The notes beneath the pieces are model-generated. The model ran no database searches. It had not been told where the DNA came from and worked only from the letters and a program-made list of their open reading frames with translations. DNA of 7,192 nt from assembly GCA_026706225.1 (NCBI GenBank), contig JAPOZE010000309.1:1-7192 (forward strand), read 5' to 3'. Both the position numbers and the translations under genes were made by a program. Positions 1-6,500 of the stretch are shown here, one piece after another. Numbering within the stretch: position 1 is the stretch's first letter; the number at the start of each line of letters is the position of its first letter. Origin of the DNA: Acidobacteriota bacterium. GTDB taxonomy: Bacteria; Acidobacteriota; Terriglobia; Versatilivoradales; Versatilivoraceae.

Positions 1-125
1 GGCCGATTCTCTTTCAATCCATTGCCGGAGCCTACGTTTTCGCGGGATTGTGCTGGCTCGCCATCGATGCTACCCGGAAGGTGTTCACAATGGAAACCGC
101 TCCCCCGTCCGAACCCAACTCCTAA
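1..125 (+). CDS. C-terminal tail of an integral membrane protein (partial, probable transporter)
   Basis: An open frame entering from the left edge (codons from base 3) encodes 40 residues ending at TAA 123-125. The visible tail begins PILFQSIAGAYVFAGLCW, continues through LAIDATRK, and ends in a polar, proline-rich stretch (ETAPPSEPNS). One hydrophobic helix of about 20 residues followed by a basic cluster (TRK) and a short polar tail is what the last membrane span of a secondary transporter such as an MFS permease looks like, but the family cannot be fixed from 40 residues. The stop codon overlaps the Shine-Dalgarno sequence of the following DUF481 gene. Such tight packing argues that this frame is real and that the two genes are co-transcribed. 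Confidence 0.6.
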   Translation, partial: PILFQSIAGAYVFAGLCWLAIDATRKVFTMETAPPSEPNS

Positions 126-129
126 GGAG
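124..129 (+). promoter_or_regulatory. Shine-Dalgarno AAGGAG deciding the GTG start of the DUF481 gene
   Basis: AAGGAG lies 6 nt before an in-frame GTG at 136 and 24 nt before the first in-frame ATG of the signal-peptide region (154). Only the GTG has normal ribosome-binding spacing. The first two A bases are also the last two bases of the upstream gene's TAA, so the two translation units abut. Confidence 0.7.
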
Positions 130-135
130 TGCCTC

Positions 136-1188
136 GTGCACCTCGTCAACAACATGCGCCCCTCCATTGTCGTCCTATGGCTTCTCCTTTTTTGCGGCCC
201 GGCGTCCGGTCTGGCTGTCGACGTTCTGAAGATGGAGAACAGCGACCGCTTGACCGGCGAGGTGAAGAAGGTGACCGGTCAGAGGGTGTTTCTGAAGACC
301 GCCTACGCGGGCACCATTCAAATCGATTGGCTGAAACTGGAAGGCTTCAGCAGCGACCGCCGGTTCGAGGTCGAGGTCGAACGCGGGCGCAGGTACCAGG
401 GCAAGCTGGTCCTGGCTAAAGGGAAGCTCACGGTCGCAACCGCCAAGGAGACGGTTTCTGTCGAAAAGGACCGGGTTGTGGGCATAGCTCCCAAGGCAGA
501 GAAGGAAGGAGGCAGCCTGTGGAGGGAGGTGGAGGGGACCCTGGACCTCGGCTACAACCTGACCCGCGGCAATTCTCAACTCGATCAGTCCTCGTTCCTG
601 GCGCAGGGTCTCTACGATCAGGGCCACTACAAGATATCGGGGGATGCCTCCTCCATCTTCGGCCGCCAGGACGATGCCGACCCCACCAGCCGTCAGACCG
701 CGGGCCTCCGCGCCGACTGGTTCGTCAATCCCCGCGTCTTCCGTTTCGCTCTGGCTACCTTTGAGCACAACGATCGCCAGCGCCTCAATTTCCGAGCAGC
801 TCTGGGGGGCGGGCTGGGACGGACCCTGATCAAGACCAGGACGAACGAACTGGCCCTGCTGGGGGGCGTGACCCTTGCCGCGGAACGGTTTCGCGGAGAA
901 CTCGAGACCTCCCAGCCGCCGGTGCGCCGCGCTGCAGAGGGGTTGGTGGGAGTGGAGTGGAAGACGGTGCTGAGGGGAAGGATACAACTCAGCAGCAAGC
1001 TCTTGGCGCATCCCAGCCTGGCCAGCAGGGAAGATTACCGCCTTGCCTACGACGGCACCCTCAGGTTGCCGCTCTCCAAGAATCTAAGCTGGAGCCTGAG
1101 CATCTACGAACGGTTCGTCAGCCGGCCGCCGGTGCAGGTGCGGCGGAACGATTCCGGACTGGTCAGCGCCTTCGGCATCGGGTTTTAG
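136..1188 (+). CDS. DUF481 / YdiY-like outer-membrane beta-barrel protein
   Basis: 350 residues from the GTG at 136 (344 if ATG 154 is used). A signal peptide is clear: a short N-region, a hydrophobic core (IVVLWLLLFCG, residues 11-21) and a probable cleavage after ASGLA (about residue 27). Residues 28-75 form a small domain with the DRLTGEV...VFLKTAYAGTIQIDW pattern commonly found ahead of DUF481 barrels. From about residue 128 to the end, the sequence shows alternating strands (LDLGYNLTRGNSQ, YKISGDASSIFG, RADWFVNPRVF) and ends in GIGF; a C-terminal Phe is the usual outer-membrane barrel insertion signal. DUF481 proteins are predicted outer-membrane proteins; E. coli YdiY is described as acid-inducible, but the molecular role is unknown. 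No lipobox is seen: the only Cys in the signal is preceded by Phe. It follows a membrane-protein gene with almost no gap. The family call is firm; the function is open. Confidence 0.88.
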   Translation: MHLVNNMRPSIVVLWLLLFCGPASGLAVDVLKMENSDRLTGEVKKVTGQRVFLKTAYAGTIQIDWLKLEGFSSDRRFEVEVERGRRYQGKLVLAKGKLTVATAKETVSVEKDRVVGIAPKAEKEGGSLWREVEGTLDLGYNLTRGNSQLDQSSFLAQGLYDQGHYKISGDASSIFGRQDDADPTSRQTAGLRADWFVNPRVFRFALATFEHNDRQRLNFRAALGGGLGRTLIKTRTNELALLGGVTLAAERFRGELETSQPPVRRAAEGLVGVEWKTVLRGRIQLSSKLLAHPSLASREDYRLAYDGTLRLPLSKNLSWSLSIYERFVSRPPVQVRRNDSGLVSAFGIGF

Positions 1189-1237
1189 CTGGCCGCTGCT
1201 GCAGTATTTCGGTGAAAACATTGGCGAAGTACCGGCA

Positions 1238-1246
1238 TGGTATGCT
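1238..1246 (+). promoter_or_regulatory. Possible extended -10 promoter for the symporter gene
   Basis: TGG followed by TATGCT resembles an extended -10 element (TGn plus 4 of 6 matches to TATAAT). The nearest -35-like hexamer, TTGGCG at 1221-1226, is only 14 bp away, too close for a standard promoter. This would give a leader of roughly 110 nt that includes the hairpin at 1288-1314. Weak, motif-only evidence. Confidence 0.25.
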
Positions 1247-1287
1247 TGCCACCACGTTCGAGGGGGCACGCCGGCAAGTCCGGGTGC

Positions 1288-1314
1288 GCCCCGTCGATGC
1301 GGACCGGACGGGGC
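1288..1314 (+). terminator. GC-rich hairpin between DUF481 and symporter genes (terminator or leader structure)
   Basis: A perfect 8-bp inverted repeat, GCCCCGTC (1288-1295) and GACGGGGC (1307-1314), encloses an 11-nt loop. It lies 100 nt after the DUF481 stop and 47 nt before the symporter ATG. No T-tract follows (ctgccgccgcttctt), so it is not a canonical intrinsic terminator. It could end the upstream transcript inefficiently or sit in the symporter leader. Confidence 0.4.
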
Positions 1315-1361
1315 CTGCCGCCGCTTCTTGAGATCCGGGTGTCGGCCGACAGAGGCAGAGA

Positions 1362-2852
1362 ATGGAAGCCGTCGAATTCAGCCGGTTGAACCTGCTGGTG
1401 CTGGTGGTCTACCTGTCGGCCCTGGTCTGGATCGGCCTGAGACTGGCGGGAAAGCAGCGGAGCACCGAGGACTTCTTTCTGGGAGGGCGCCGCATGCCCT
1501 GGCTCGCGGTTGGAGTCAGCATGTTCGCCTCCCTCACCAGCGCCTCTTCCTTTCTGGGAGTCCCCGGAGTCGCCTTTCGCGAGAACATCTCGATGGTGGT
1601 GCTCGGCCTGGTGAGCCCACTGGTGGCCCCTCTGTTGATCCTGATCTTCTATCCCTTCTACCGACAGTTGCAGGTCACCACCGCTTACGAGTACGTGGAT
1701 CTGCGCTACGGCCGGGGGGCGCGCCTGTGCGTGGCCGGATTGTTCTGCCTGGCCCGCATGGGCTGGTTGGGAGTGGTCATCTACTCTCCGGCCCTGGCTC
1801 TCTCGGTCATGACCGGAATCGGCCTCTATCCCGCCATTTTCCTGATGGGGATCATCGCCACGGCCTACGCCACGGCGGGTGGACTGTCGGCGGTGATCTG
1901 GACCGACGTGCTCCAGTTCAGCCTGCTGGCGGGCGGCGCGCTGTGGGTGGCCCTGGCTCTGATTGAGGGCGTGCCGGGCGGGGTGGCGCAAATCATGGCC
2001 GTGGCCGGCGAGACGGCGCGCCTGGACGTCTGGCAGTGGCAGTTGAACTGGTTCGAGATGACGGCTTTGGGTGCGGCTCTCTCCTACCTGTTTCAACTGA
2101 TGCAGGACTACGGCACCGACCAGGTATCGGTGCAGCGCCTCCTGTCGGTCCGGGACGCTCGCGGCATGGCCAAGGCGGCCATCCTGAATTCCCTGATCGA
2201 TCTCGTCCTGATAAACGTGCTGCTGTTCGTGGGATTGGGCCTGTTCGCCTACTTTGAGGCTTTCCCGGAGCGGTTGGCGGAGGGTGTGACCGGAGACCGG
2301 ATTCTGGCCTACTTCATGATCCACGCCCTTCCCGACGGCGTCTCCGGGCTGTTGATCACGGCCATCCTGGCGGCGGCCATGTCGAGCCTGGATTCGGGAA
2401 TCAACTCGCTCTCCTCGGTCATCATGAACGACTTCATCAAGCCCTTCCGGCGCCGGGCGGTCTCCGGCCGTTCCGAGGTGAAGCTGGCGCGGACCCTGAC
2501 CCTGGTGCTGGGGGTCTTCGCCATCGGGGCCGCCTGCTATACGGTGCGGATCGGCGAGATTCTCAAGGCCGCCTCGGCCTTTCTGAGTCTCTTCGGCGGT
2601 CCGGTGCTATCGCTGTTCCTGCTGGGGATGTTGACCCGTCGGGCCCATTTCCGGGGATGGATTCTGGGTACGCTGCCTTCCCTGGGAGTCTCGGTCTGGC
2701 TGCAGAACTGGACCGAGGTGCACTTCATTCATTACTTCCCCATTGCCTTCGGCATCAGCTTCGGCCTGGGCTACCTGGCCAGCCACCTCACCCCCGGTCC
2801 CCGAGCGAGGCCGGAACTCACGCTTTGGGGCCGGCCTCCTATGAAGCTGTAG
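1362..2852 (+). CDS. SSS-family sodium:solute symporter
   Basis: 496 residues, a usual length for the solute:sodium symporter family (SLC5-like, about 13 membrane helices, LeuT fold). Family landmarks appear in order: STEDFFLGGRRMPW after helix 1 (34-47); the helix-2 stretch SMFASLTSASSFLGVPG (53-69); AYATAGGLSAVIWTDVLQ (169-186), a hallmark SSS region; the loop motif GTDQVSVQR (251-259); and AAMSSLDSGINSLSSVIMND (338-357), the helix whose serines contribute to the conserved sodium site. It should move a small organic solute inward with Na+ across the cytoplasmic membrane. The substrate cannot be read from sequence; the GTDQxxVQR and SASSFLG patterns recall the monocarboxylate/iodide/multivitamin branch more than the proline branch. 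The ATG start has AGAGG (1351-1355) at 6-nt spacing and begins just before helix 1. It ends in tandem TAG TAG (2850-2855). The next gene is convergent, so no partner enzyme suggests the substrate. Confidence 0.93.
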   Translation: MEAVEFSRLNLLVLVVYLSALVWIGLRLAGKQRSTEDFFLGGRRMPWLAVGVSMFASLTSASSFLGVPGVAFRENISMVVLGLVSPLVAPLLILIFYPFYRQLQVTTAYEYVDLRYGRGARLCVAGLFCLARMGWLGVVIYSPALALSVMTGIGLYPAIFLMGIIATAYATAGGLSAVIWTDVLQFSLLAGGALWVALALIEGVPGGVAQIMAVAGETARLDVWQWQLNWFEMTALGAALSYLFQLMQDYGTDQVSVQRLLSVRDARGMAKAAILNSLIDLVLINVLLFVGLGLFAYFEAFPERLAEGVTGDRILAYFMIHALPDGVSGLLITAILAAAMSSLDSGINSLSSVIMNDFIKPFRRRAVSGRSEVKLARTLTLVLGVFAIGAACYTVRIGEILKAASAFLSLFGGPVLSLFLLGMLTRRAHFRGWILGTLPSLGVSVWLQNWTEVHFIHYFPIAFGISFGLGYLASHLTPGPRARPELTLWGRPPMKL

Positions 2853-2873
2853 TAGTGGAGAGTGATTGGCTGC

Positions 2874-2906
2874 GGCCCACCCGGGAGCGCGGGCGTCCCG
2901 CCCGCA
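2874..2906 (-). repeat. REP-like repeat, copy 1
   Basis: Read on the minus strand, this 33-bp unit matches the copy at 3064-3096 with a single mismatch (C versus T at unit position 20). Its core GCGGGCGGGACGCCCGC can fold into a 7-bp GCGGGCG/CGCCCGC stem with a GGA loop, the size of a typical REP hairpin. The unit begins 21 bp after the symporter stop codon. Confidence 0.85.
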
Positions 2907-3063
2907 CCCCACCGGCACAGCCTCGGCAATCTGCTCGACCTGGTCTCGACCGGCAAGGGCTCCGGGACTCTGCTCTGCTTCGGCCGGGCCCATGGCGTCT
3001 CGGCCGAAAGGGTGGGCGGGCGCCGCATTGCAGGGAACCTGAGGGGCAGGCAACGGGAGTGCA

Positions 3064-3096
3064 TGCGGGCGGGACGCCCGCGTTCCCGGGTGGGCC
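3064..3096 (+). repeat. REP-like repeat, copy 2
   Basis: This is the direct-orientation copy of the 33-bp unit, 32 of 33 bases identical to copy 1 read in reverse complement. Similarity stops sharply on both sides: the neighbouring bases of the two copies differ immediately outside the unit, which helps define its ends. Confidence 0.85.
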
Positions 3097-3225
3097 TCCT
3101 TCCTTCACTCTTGCTCCTCGAAGGTGCAGACGCCGGCTTGCCAGGCGGCAGCCCTGCCGGTCGGACCACATGGGATGAAACCGGAGTATTTTCGGAAGGG
3201 TTTATCGTGGAATGGCCGGCCAGCT

Positions 3226-4203
3226 TCAGCTTTCCAGCACGCAGGCGAAGATCAGGGGCGCCACGATGGTGGCGTCCGATTCGATCACGTAGCGGGGGGT
3301 GTCCACGGCCAGCTTGCCCCAGGTGATCTTTTCGTTGGGGACGGCCCCGGAATAGGAGCCGAAGCTGGTGACCGAATCGCTGATCTGGCAGAAATAGCTC
3401 CAGAGCGGGGTGTCCTCCAACTTCAGATCCAGCTTGAGCATGGGAACCACGCAGATGGCGAAGTCGCCGGCGATGCCCCCGCCAATCTGAAAGAAGCCGA
3501 TGGGGCCCTGGCGTGAGGTCTCTCGATACCAGTCCGCCAGCGAGACCATGGTTTCGATGCCGCCGCGCACGGTATTGGGGTTCTTGATGGTGCCCTTGAT
3601 GCAGTAGGAGGCGAAGACGTTCCCCAGGGTCGAATCTTCCCAGCCCGGCACGAACAGGGGCAGGTCCTTTTCACAGGCCGCCACCACCCAACTGTCCCTG
3701 GGATCGATCTGGTAGGAGTCGGCCAGAATCCGGCTGCGCAGCAGTTGATAGACATACTCGTGCGGGAAAAAGCTCTTTCCCTCGGATTCGGCCTGGTACC
3801 AGAGTTCCCGAATGGCGTGATCGAGCTTCAGCATGGCGGCCTTTTCCGGAATGCAGGTGTCGGTCACGCGATTGAAGGATCGGCTGAAGAGATCCTGCTC
3901 GGCCTCCGGGGTCAGGTCTCGATAGTTGGGGATGCGGAGATACTCGTCGTGGGCCACCAGGTTGAAGAGGTCCTCTTCCAGGTTGGCCCCGGTGCAACTG
4001 ATGGCGTGGATCTTTTCCTGACGAATCATCTCCGCCAGGCTGACCCCGATCTCGGCGGTGCTCATGGCCCCGGCAAGGGTCATCAGCATGCGGCCCCCGG
4101 ATGCGATCAATTCCCGGTACCCCTCAGCCGCATCGGACAGGGCCGCCGCATTGAAGTGGCGGAAGTGGTGTTCGACGAACTTGCTGACGGGATTGGATTT
4201 CAT
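3226..4203 (-). CDS. Deoxyhypusine-synthase-family protein (bacterial DHS-like, possible homospermidine synthase)
   Basis: 325 residues covering the whole DHS fold. N-terminal landmarks are MLMTLAGAMSTAEIG (39-53) and the NAD-site-like SCTGANLEED (69-78). The C-terminal part has the glycine-rich QIGGGIAGD (239-247) and GSYSGAVPNEKITWGK (282-297), where K297 aligns with the human catalytic Lys329 that carries the enzyme-bound aminobutyl intermediate. Eukaryotic and archaeal DHS transfer an aminobutyl group from spermidine to eIF5A. Bacteria lack eIF5A, and some bacterial relatives make homospermidine instead (SpeY). By hand alignment, the classical spermidine-contacting residues are replaced here (human D243, H288, D313, D316 become N195, D247, F281, Y284), so the acceptor and donor are uncertain. 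It is probably a cytosolic, NAD-dependent tetramer. The ATG has only a close AGGA (3-nt spacing). The gene lies 103 bp downstream of mltD on the same strand, with no obvious polyamine gene nearby. Confidence 0.88.
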   Translation of the reverse strand: MKSNPVSKFVEHHFRHFNAAALSDAAEGYRELIASGGRMLMTLAGAMSTAEIGVSLAEMIRQEKIHAISCTGANLEEDLFNLVAHDEYLRIPNYRDLTPEAEQDLFSRSFNRVTDTCIPEKAAMLKLDHAIRELWYQAESEGKSFFPHEYVYQLLRSRILADSYQIDPRDSWVVAACEKDLPLFVPGWEDSTLGNVFASYCIKGTIKNPNTVRGGIETMVSLADWYRETSRQGPIGFFQIGGGIAGDFAICVVPMLKLDLKLEDTPLWSYFCQISDSVTSFGSYSGAVPNEKITWGKLAVDTPRYVIESDATIVAPLIFACVLES

Positions 4204-4244
4204 GGATCCTGGAAGGCGCCCGGGCCAACCGTGACGGGAGGTTT

Positions 4245-4261
4245 GGGAAGCGACCGCTCCC
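4245..4261 (-). other. Small hairpin in the mltD to DHS-like gap
   Basis: GGGAAGC and GCTCCC around a GACC loop can pair as a 6-bp stem with one bulged A. No T-tract follows on the minus strand, so a terminator call is not supported. The 103-bp gap otherwise shows no recognisable promoter, leaving co-transcription of the two minus-strand genes possible. Confidence 0.2.
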
Positions 4262-4306
4262 TTGGAACAAACGACCGGAGCGAGCCCGGGCAGGGTCGAG
4301 TTACTG

Positions 4307-6370
4307 TTAGTCGGCCTTGGGGGTGGTAGCGTTCGTGGGAACGATCAGGGTCTGGCCCGGATGGATCAGATGGCCGCGGATGGCGTTGGCCGCCCTGAGC
4401 TGTCGGACCGAGACTCCAAATTTTTTGGCAATGGCGTCCAGGGAGTCGCCGCGTCGCACCCGGTAGCGTCCGTTGGCTTGTGCCGTTGCCCGGACGGGTA
4501 TTTTCAGCTTCTGACCCACCAGAATGCGGGACCCCTTCAGCCGGTTGGCCCGCCGTATTTCGCCGACCGAAGTCCCGAAACGCCGGGCGATGATGATCAG
4601 CGAATCGCCTCGCCTGACGCGATACAGCCTGGGCTGGGATGCCGGCGCCGGCGCGGCAGGGGCCGATGCTTCGGCCTTGGCCCGGGTTGTGGGTGCCTGC
4701 TTCGAACCGGGCTGGACTTTGGCCTTGGCCGAGGTCGTCGGGTCAGGACCGGCAGCCTGTTTCGGAACCCGGGGCGACTCGGAAAGCTTCAGTACCTGGC
4801 CCGGGTGAATGCGGGATCCCCTGAGGCTGTTCATTCGTCTGATAGCCCCTACGGAGGTGCCGAATCTTTGGGCAATCACGCTCAGCGAGTCTCCCCGCCG
4901 GACCCGGTAGCTGGACGGCGCCGGTGAGGCTGATTCGACCGAAGTTCCTCCGGCCGTCCGTGACCCGGACGAGCCGCCCTGGCCGGCCGAGGCTCGGCGC
5001 AAGCCGGGGATCCTCAAAACCTGGCCGGCATAGATCCGGGTGCCCTCCAGGTCGTTCAATCGTTGAATGGCCTTCACCGAGGTCCCGAAGCGTCGCGCAA
5101 TGACCCCCAACGAATCCCCTGGTCGGATTCGATAGCCGTCCGGGGGCACCTTGGCGGGGGCGCCGCGCCAGCGGACGGCCGGGGCCTTGGCCAGGGCCAC
5201 TCTGGCTTCTTCCCCTTTGGCGGCCGGGATGCGGAGGTTGAAACCCGCGGGCAGGACCCGGGTGCGGGTCCAGAGGCGGCGCCTGAATTGCGGGTTGTAT
5301 TCCTGCAGGACATCCCGGGAGAGGCCCTCGATGGCTGTGAAAGTACTCACACGAACCGACTTGTCCAGGTAGATCTCCCGATAACGGTGGGGCTCCAGCA
5401 ACTCCAGCGGACCGAAGTAGGCGCGGTAGTTCTCGGAGACCTCGACGGCAGCCAGAAACTCGGCGTAGAAGTTCTTGCTGGCATAGCGGAACGACCTGGA
5501 CCGGTACTTGTCGATGATGTTGAGGAGGTTGGGCCCGTGACGGCGTTTGGCTCGAGCCATCCCGGCCTGGCCATGGTTATACGAGGTTATGGCCAAGGGC
5601 CAGTTTCCCAGTTTCCGATAGGCGTCTTTCAGATAGCGGGCGGCCCCGTCGGTAGCGGCGATGGGGTCCAGGCGTTCATCGACGTTGCGGCCGACCCGCA
5701 TCTTGTAGGCTCTGCCGGTCCTGGGCATGAACTGCCAGATGCCGGCGGCGCCCTTGCTGGAGCGGGACGCATAGTTGAAGGAGGATTCCACGTGAGGGAG
5801 GCGCACCAGCTCTTTGGGAAGACCATGTTTCTCAAAGATGGACTCCATGGTCTCCAGGTAGCGACCGGAGCGAATGATGCCGTTGCGAAACCGTTCCTTC
5901 ACGCCTCTCTGGGCATGGATGTTGTGGCGCAGCTTTCTGAAAAGCGCGCGCGTGGGTTGCAGGCCCGCGGAGCGGATCACCTTCAGGATTCCCCGCTGCA
6001 CCACGTCGGGGTTTTTGGGATCGGGGCCGTGGGTCCGCAGGCGGTTCATGGCAACCGACAGGCGGTGAATGCGGGCGCGCGCTGTCCTCCGCTGGCGCCT
6101 GGAGGCGGCTCGGCTGCGGCCGAAGCCCTCTTTGAACTCGACCACCTCGTAGATCAGCCTCAAGTCGTCGGTGTCGTGGAGGATGACCTGGTTGGCGCCA
6201 TACTTGCTGAAGACATCCCGCCAGAAGGCCACCCGGGGTTCGAATCCCCGGGAGGGAAACCGGTCCGCGATCTGGTTGAGTGAGAAGGTCGGGGATTGGG
6301 CCTGGGCCGGGGAAGAAGGGATGACGAGCAGGAGCCCAGTCAGCACCCACAGCCAAGTCAATCGGTGCAT
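4307..6370 (-). CDS. mltD: MltD-type membrane-associated lytic transglycosylase with four LysM domains
   Basis: 687 residues from the ATG at 6370, chosen because it opens a clean signal peptide (MHRLTWLWVLTGLLLVIPSS, cleavage after AQA near residue 24). Residues 85-105 are very Arg-rich (RSRAASRRQRRTARAR). The SLT/GH23 catalytic domain spans about 172-300: E195 in LPHVESSFNYAS is the expected catalytic acid, followed by GAAGIWQFMPRTGRAY and AITSYNHGQAGM, the standard motifs of this family. Four LysM peptidoglycan-binding modules follow at about 413-455, 487-529, 582-625 and 635-678, each with (R/V)RxGDSLxxIAxxFG and ending GQxLxIP. They are separated by Ala/Pro/Ser/Gly linkers. The enzyme cleaves the MurNAc-GlcNAc bond with 1,6-anhydro formation, acting on periplasmic peptidoglycan. 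E. coli MltD has 452 residues and two LysM, so this is an enlarged version. No lipobox is seen, so it is probably soluble or wall-bound. The stop is TAA, with a second in-frame TAA two codons on. Confidence 0.93.
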   Translation of the reverse strand: MHRLTWLWVLTGLLLVIPSSPAQAQSPTFSLNQIADRFPSRGFEPRVAFWRDVFSKYGANQVILHDTDDLRLIYEVVEFKEGFGRSRAASRRQRRTARARIHRLSVAMNRLRTHGPDPKNPDVVQRGILKVIRSAGLQPTRALFRKLRHNIHAQRGVKERFRNGIIRSGRYLETMESIFEKHGLPKELVRLPHVESSFNYASRSSKGAAGIWQFMPRTGRAYKMRVGRNVDERLDPIAATDGAARYLKDAYRKLGNWPLAITSYNHGQAGMARAKRRHGPNLLNIIDKYRSRSFRYASKNFYAEFLAAVEVSENYRAYFGPLELLEPHRYREIYLDKSVRVSTFTAIEGLSRDVLQEYNPQFRRRLWTRTRVLPAGFNLRIPAAKGEEARVALAKAPAVRWRGAPAKVPPDGYRIRPGDSLGVIARRFGTSVKAIQRLNDLEGTRIYAGQVLRIPGLRRASAGQGGSSGSRTAGGTSVESASPAPSSYRVRRGDSLSVIAQRFGTSVGAIRRMNSLRGSRIHPGQVLKLSESPRVPKQAAGPDPTTSAKAKVQPGSKQAPTTRAKAEASAPAAPAPASQPRLYRVRRGDSLIIIARRFGTSVGEIRRANRLKGSRILVGQKLKIPVRATAQANGRYRVRRGDSLDAIAKKFGVSVRQLRAANAIRGHLIHPGQTLIVPTNATTPKAD
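4337..5134 (-). repeat. Four tandem LysM-coding units within mltD
   Basis: Protein-level repeats lie at about 5134-5006, 4912-4784, 4627-4496 and 4468-4337. Units 1-3 share RFGTSV, and units 2-4 share YRVRRGDSL, indicating duplication within the gene. Units 1, 2 and 3 are separated by low-complexity linkers of about 31 and 52 residues, while units 3 and 4 are only 9 residues apart. Confidence 0.85.
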
Positions 6371-6379
6371 AGCGCTAAT

Positions 6380-6409
6380 AGAGTACAACTTAACGGGTTC
6401 GAAATCCAA
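6380..6409 (-). promoter_or_regulatory. Weak candidate promoter for mltD
   Basis: On the minus strand, TTGGAT and TACTCT are separated by 18 bp, and TACTCT ends 9 nt before the ATG at 6370. No Shine-Dalgarno precedes this ATG. If the promoter is real, the transcript would be nearly leaderless. Only 3 of 6 bases match the -10 consensus, so this is tentative. Confidence 0.2.
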
Positions 6410-6500
6410 CGACTCTTTTCGGGATGGGTGAATCTCTTGGGGAAAAGCCATACGGGTTTCGGTCACCGGAGGTTTCACGCCTGAGAAGAGTGCAGGGAAT

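Larger units (their letters stand above)
2874..3096. repeat. REPIN-like inverted repeat pair (223 bp)
   Basis: Two 33-bp REP-like units in opposite orientation enclose 157 bp. The spacer is itself GC-rich and contains another inverted repeat, TTCGGCCG (2979-2986) and CGGCCGAA (3001-3008), with a 14-nt loop. Inverted REP pairs between convergent genes are a known arrangement in REPIN families, which are moved by RAYT transposases. No RAYT gene is visible, and whether this pair is dispersed elsewhere in the genome cannot be seen from the window. A transcript across it could form a long stem of about 32 pairs capped by the spacer, which might protect or end both convergent mRNAs. Confidence 0.6.
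2853..3225. other. Convergent intergenic region (373 bp) with REP-like element
   Basis: The region separates the stop codons of the symporter (+) and the DHS-like gene (-). Its first 244 bp are dominated by the inverted repeat pair at 2874-3096. The remainder (3097-3225) shows only a weak imperfect hairpin at 3133-3160 and the palindrome TGGCCGGCCA at 3213-3222 just beyond the DHS-like stop. No convincing gene is present: all open frames here read through the GC-rich repeats and give low-complexity Arg/Pro/Gly peptides. No T-rich intrinsic terminator is seen on either strand. Confidence 0.7.

Noticed and set aside
136..220. Lipoprotein signal (LLFCG) in the DUF481 protein
   Set aside because: Phe precedes the Cys where a lipobox needs Gly, Ala or Ser, and a good signal peptidase I site (ASGLA) follows.
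175..1011. Long minus-strand open frame opposite the DUF481 gene
   Set aside because: It mirrors a recognisable barrel protein, has no ribosome-binding site or family pattern, and is a GC-rich antisense shadow.
1185..2324. 379-codon minus-strand open frame opposite the symporter
   Set aside because: Its His/Gln/Gly/Arg-rich composition with no hydrophobic core is typical of antisense reading of a membrane protein. The plus strand is clearly SSS.
2874..3096. Two-repeat CRISPR array
   Set aside because: The repeats are inverted, not direct, with a 157-bp spacer, and no cas gene is present.
3133..3160. Imperfect hairpin downstream of the DHS-like gene as a terminator
   Set aside because: The stem is interrupted by bulges and no T-tract follows on either strand.
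2607..3326. Several overlapping Arg/Pro/Gly-rich open frames across the convergent gap
   Set aside because: They read through the REP-like repeats, overlap each other on both strands, and carry repeat-derived peptides rather than protein domains.
5063..6283. 406-codon plus-strand open frame opposite mltD
   Set aside because: The opposite strand encodes an intact transglycosylase with catalytic motifs. This frame has no recognisable domain.
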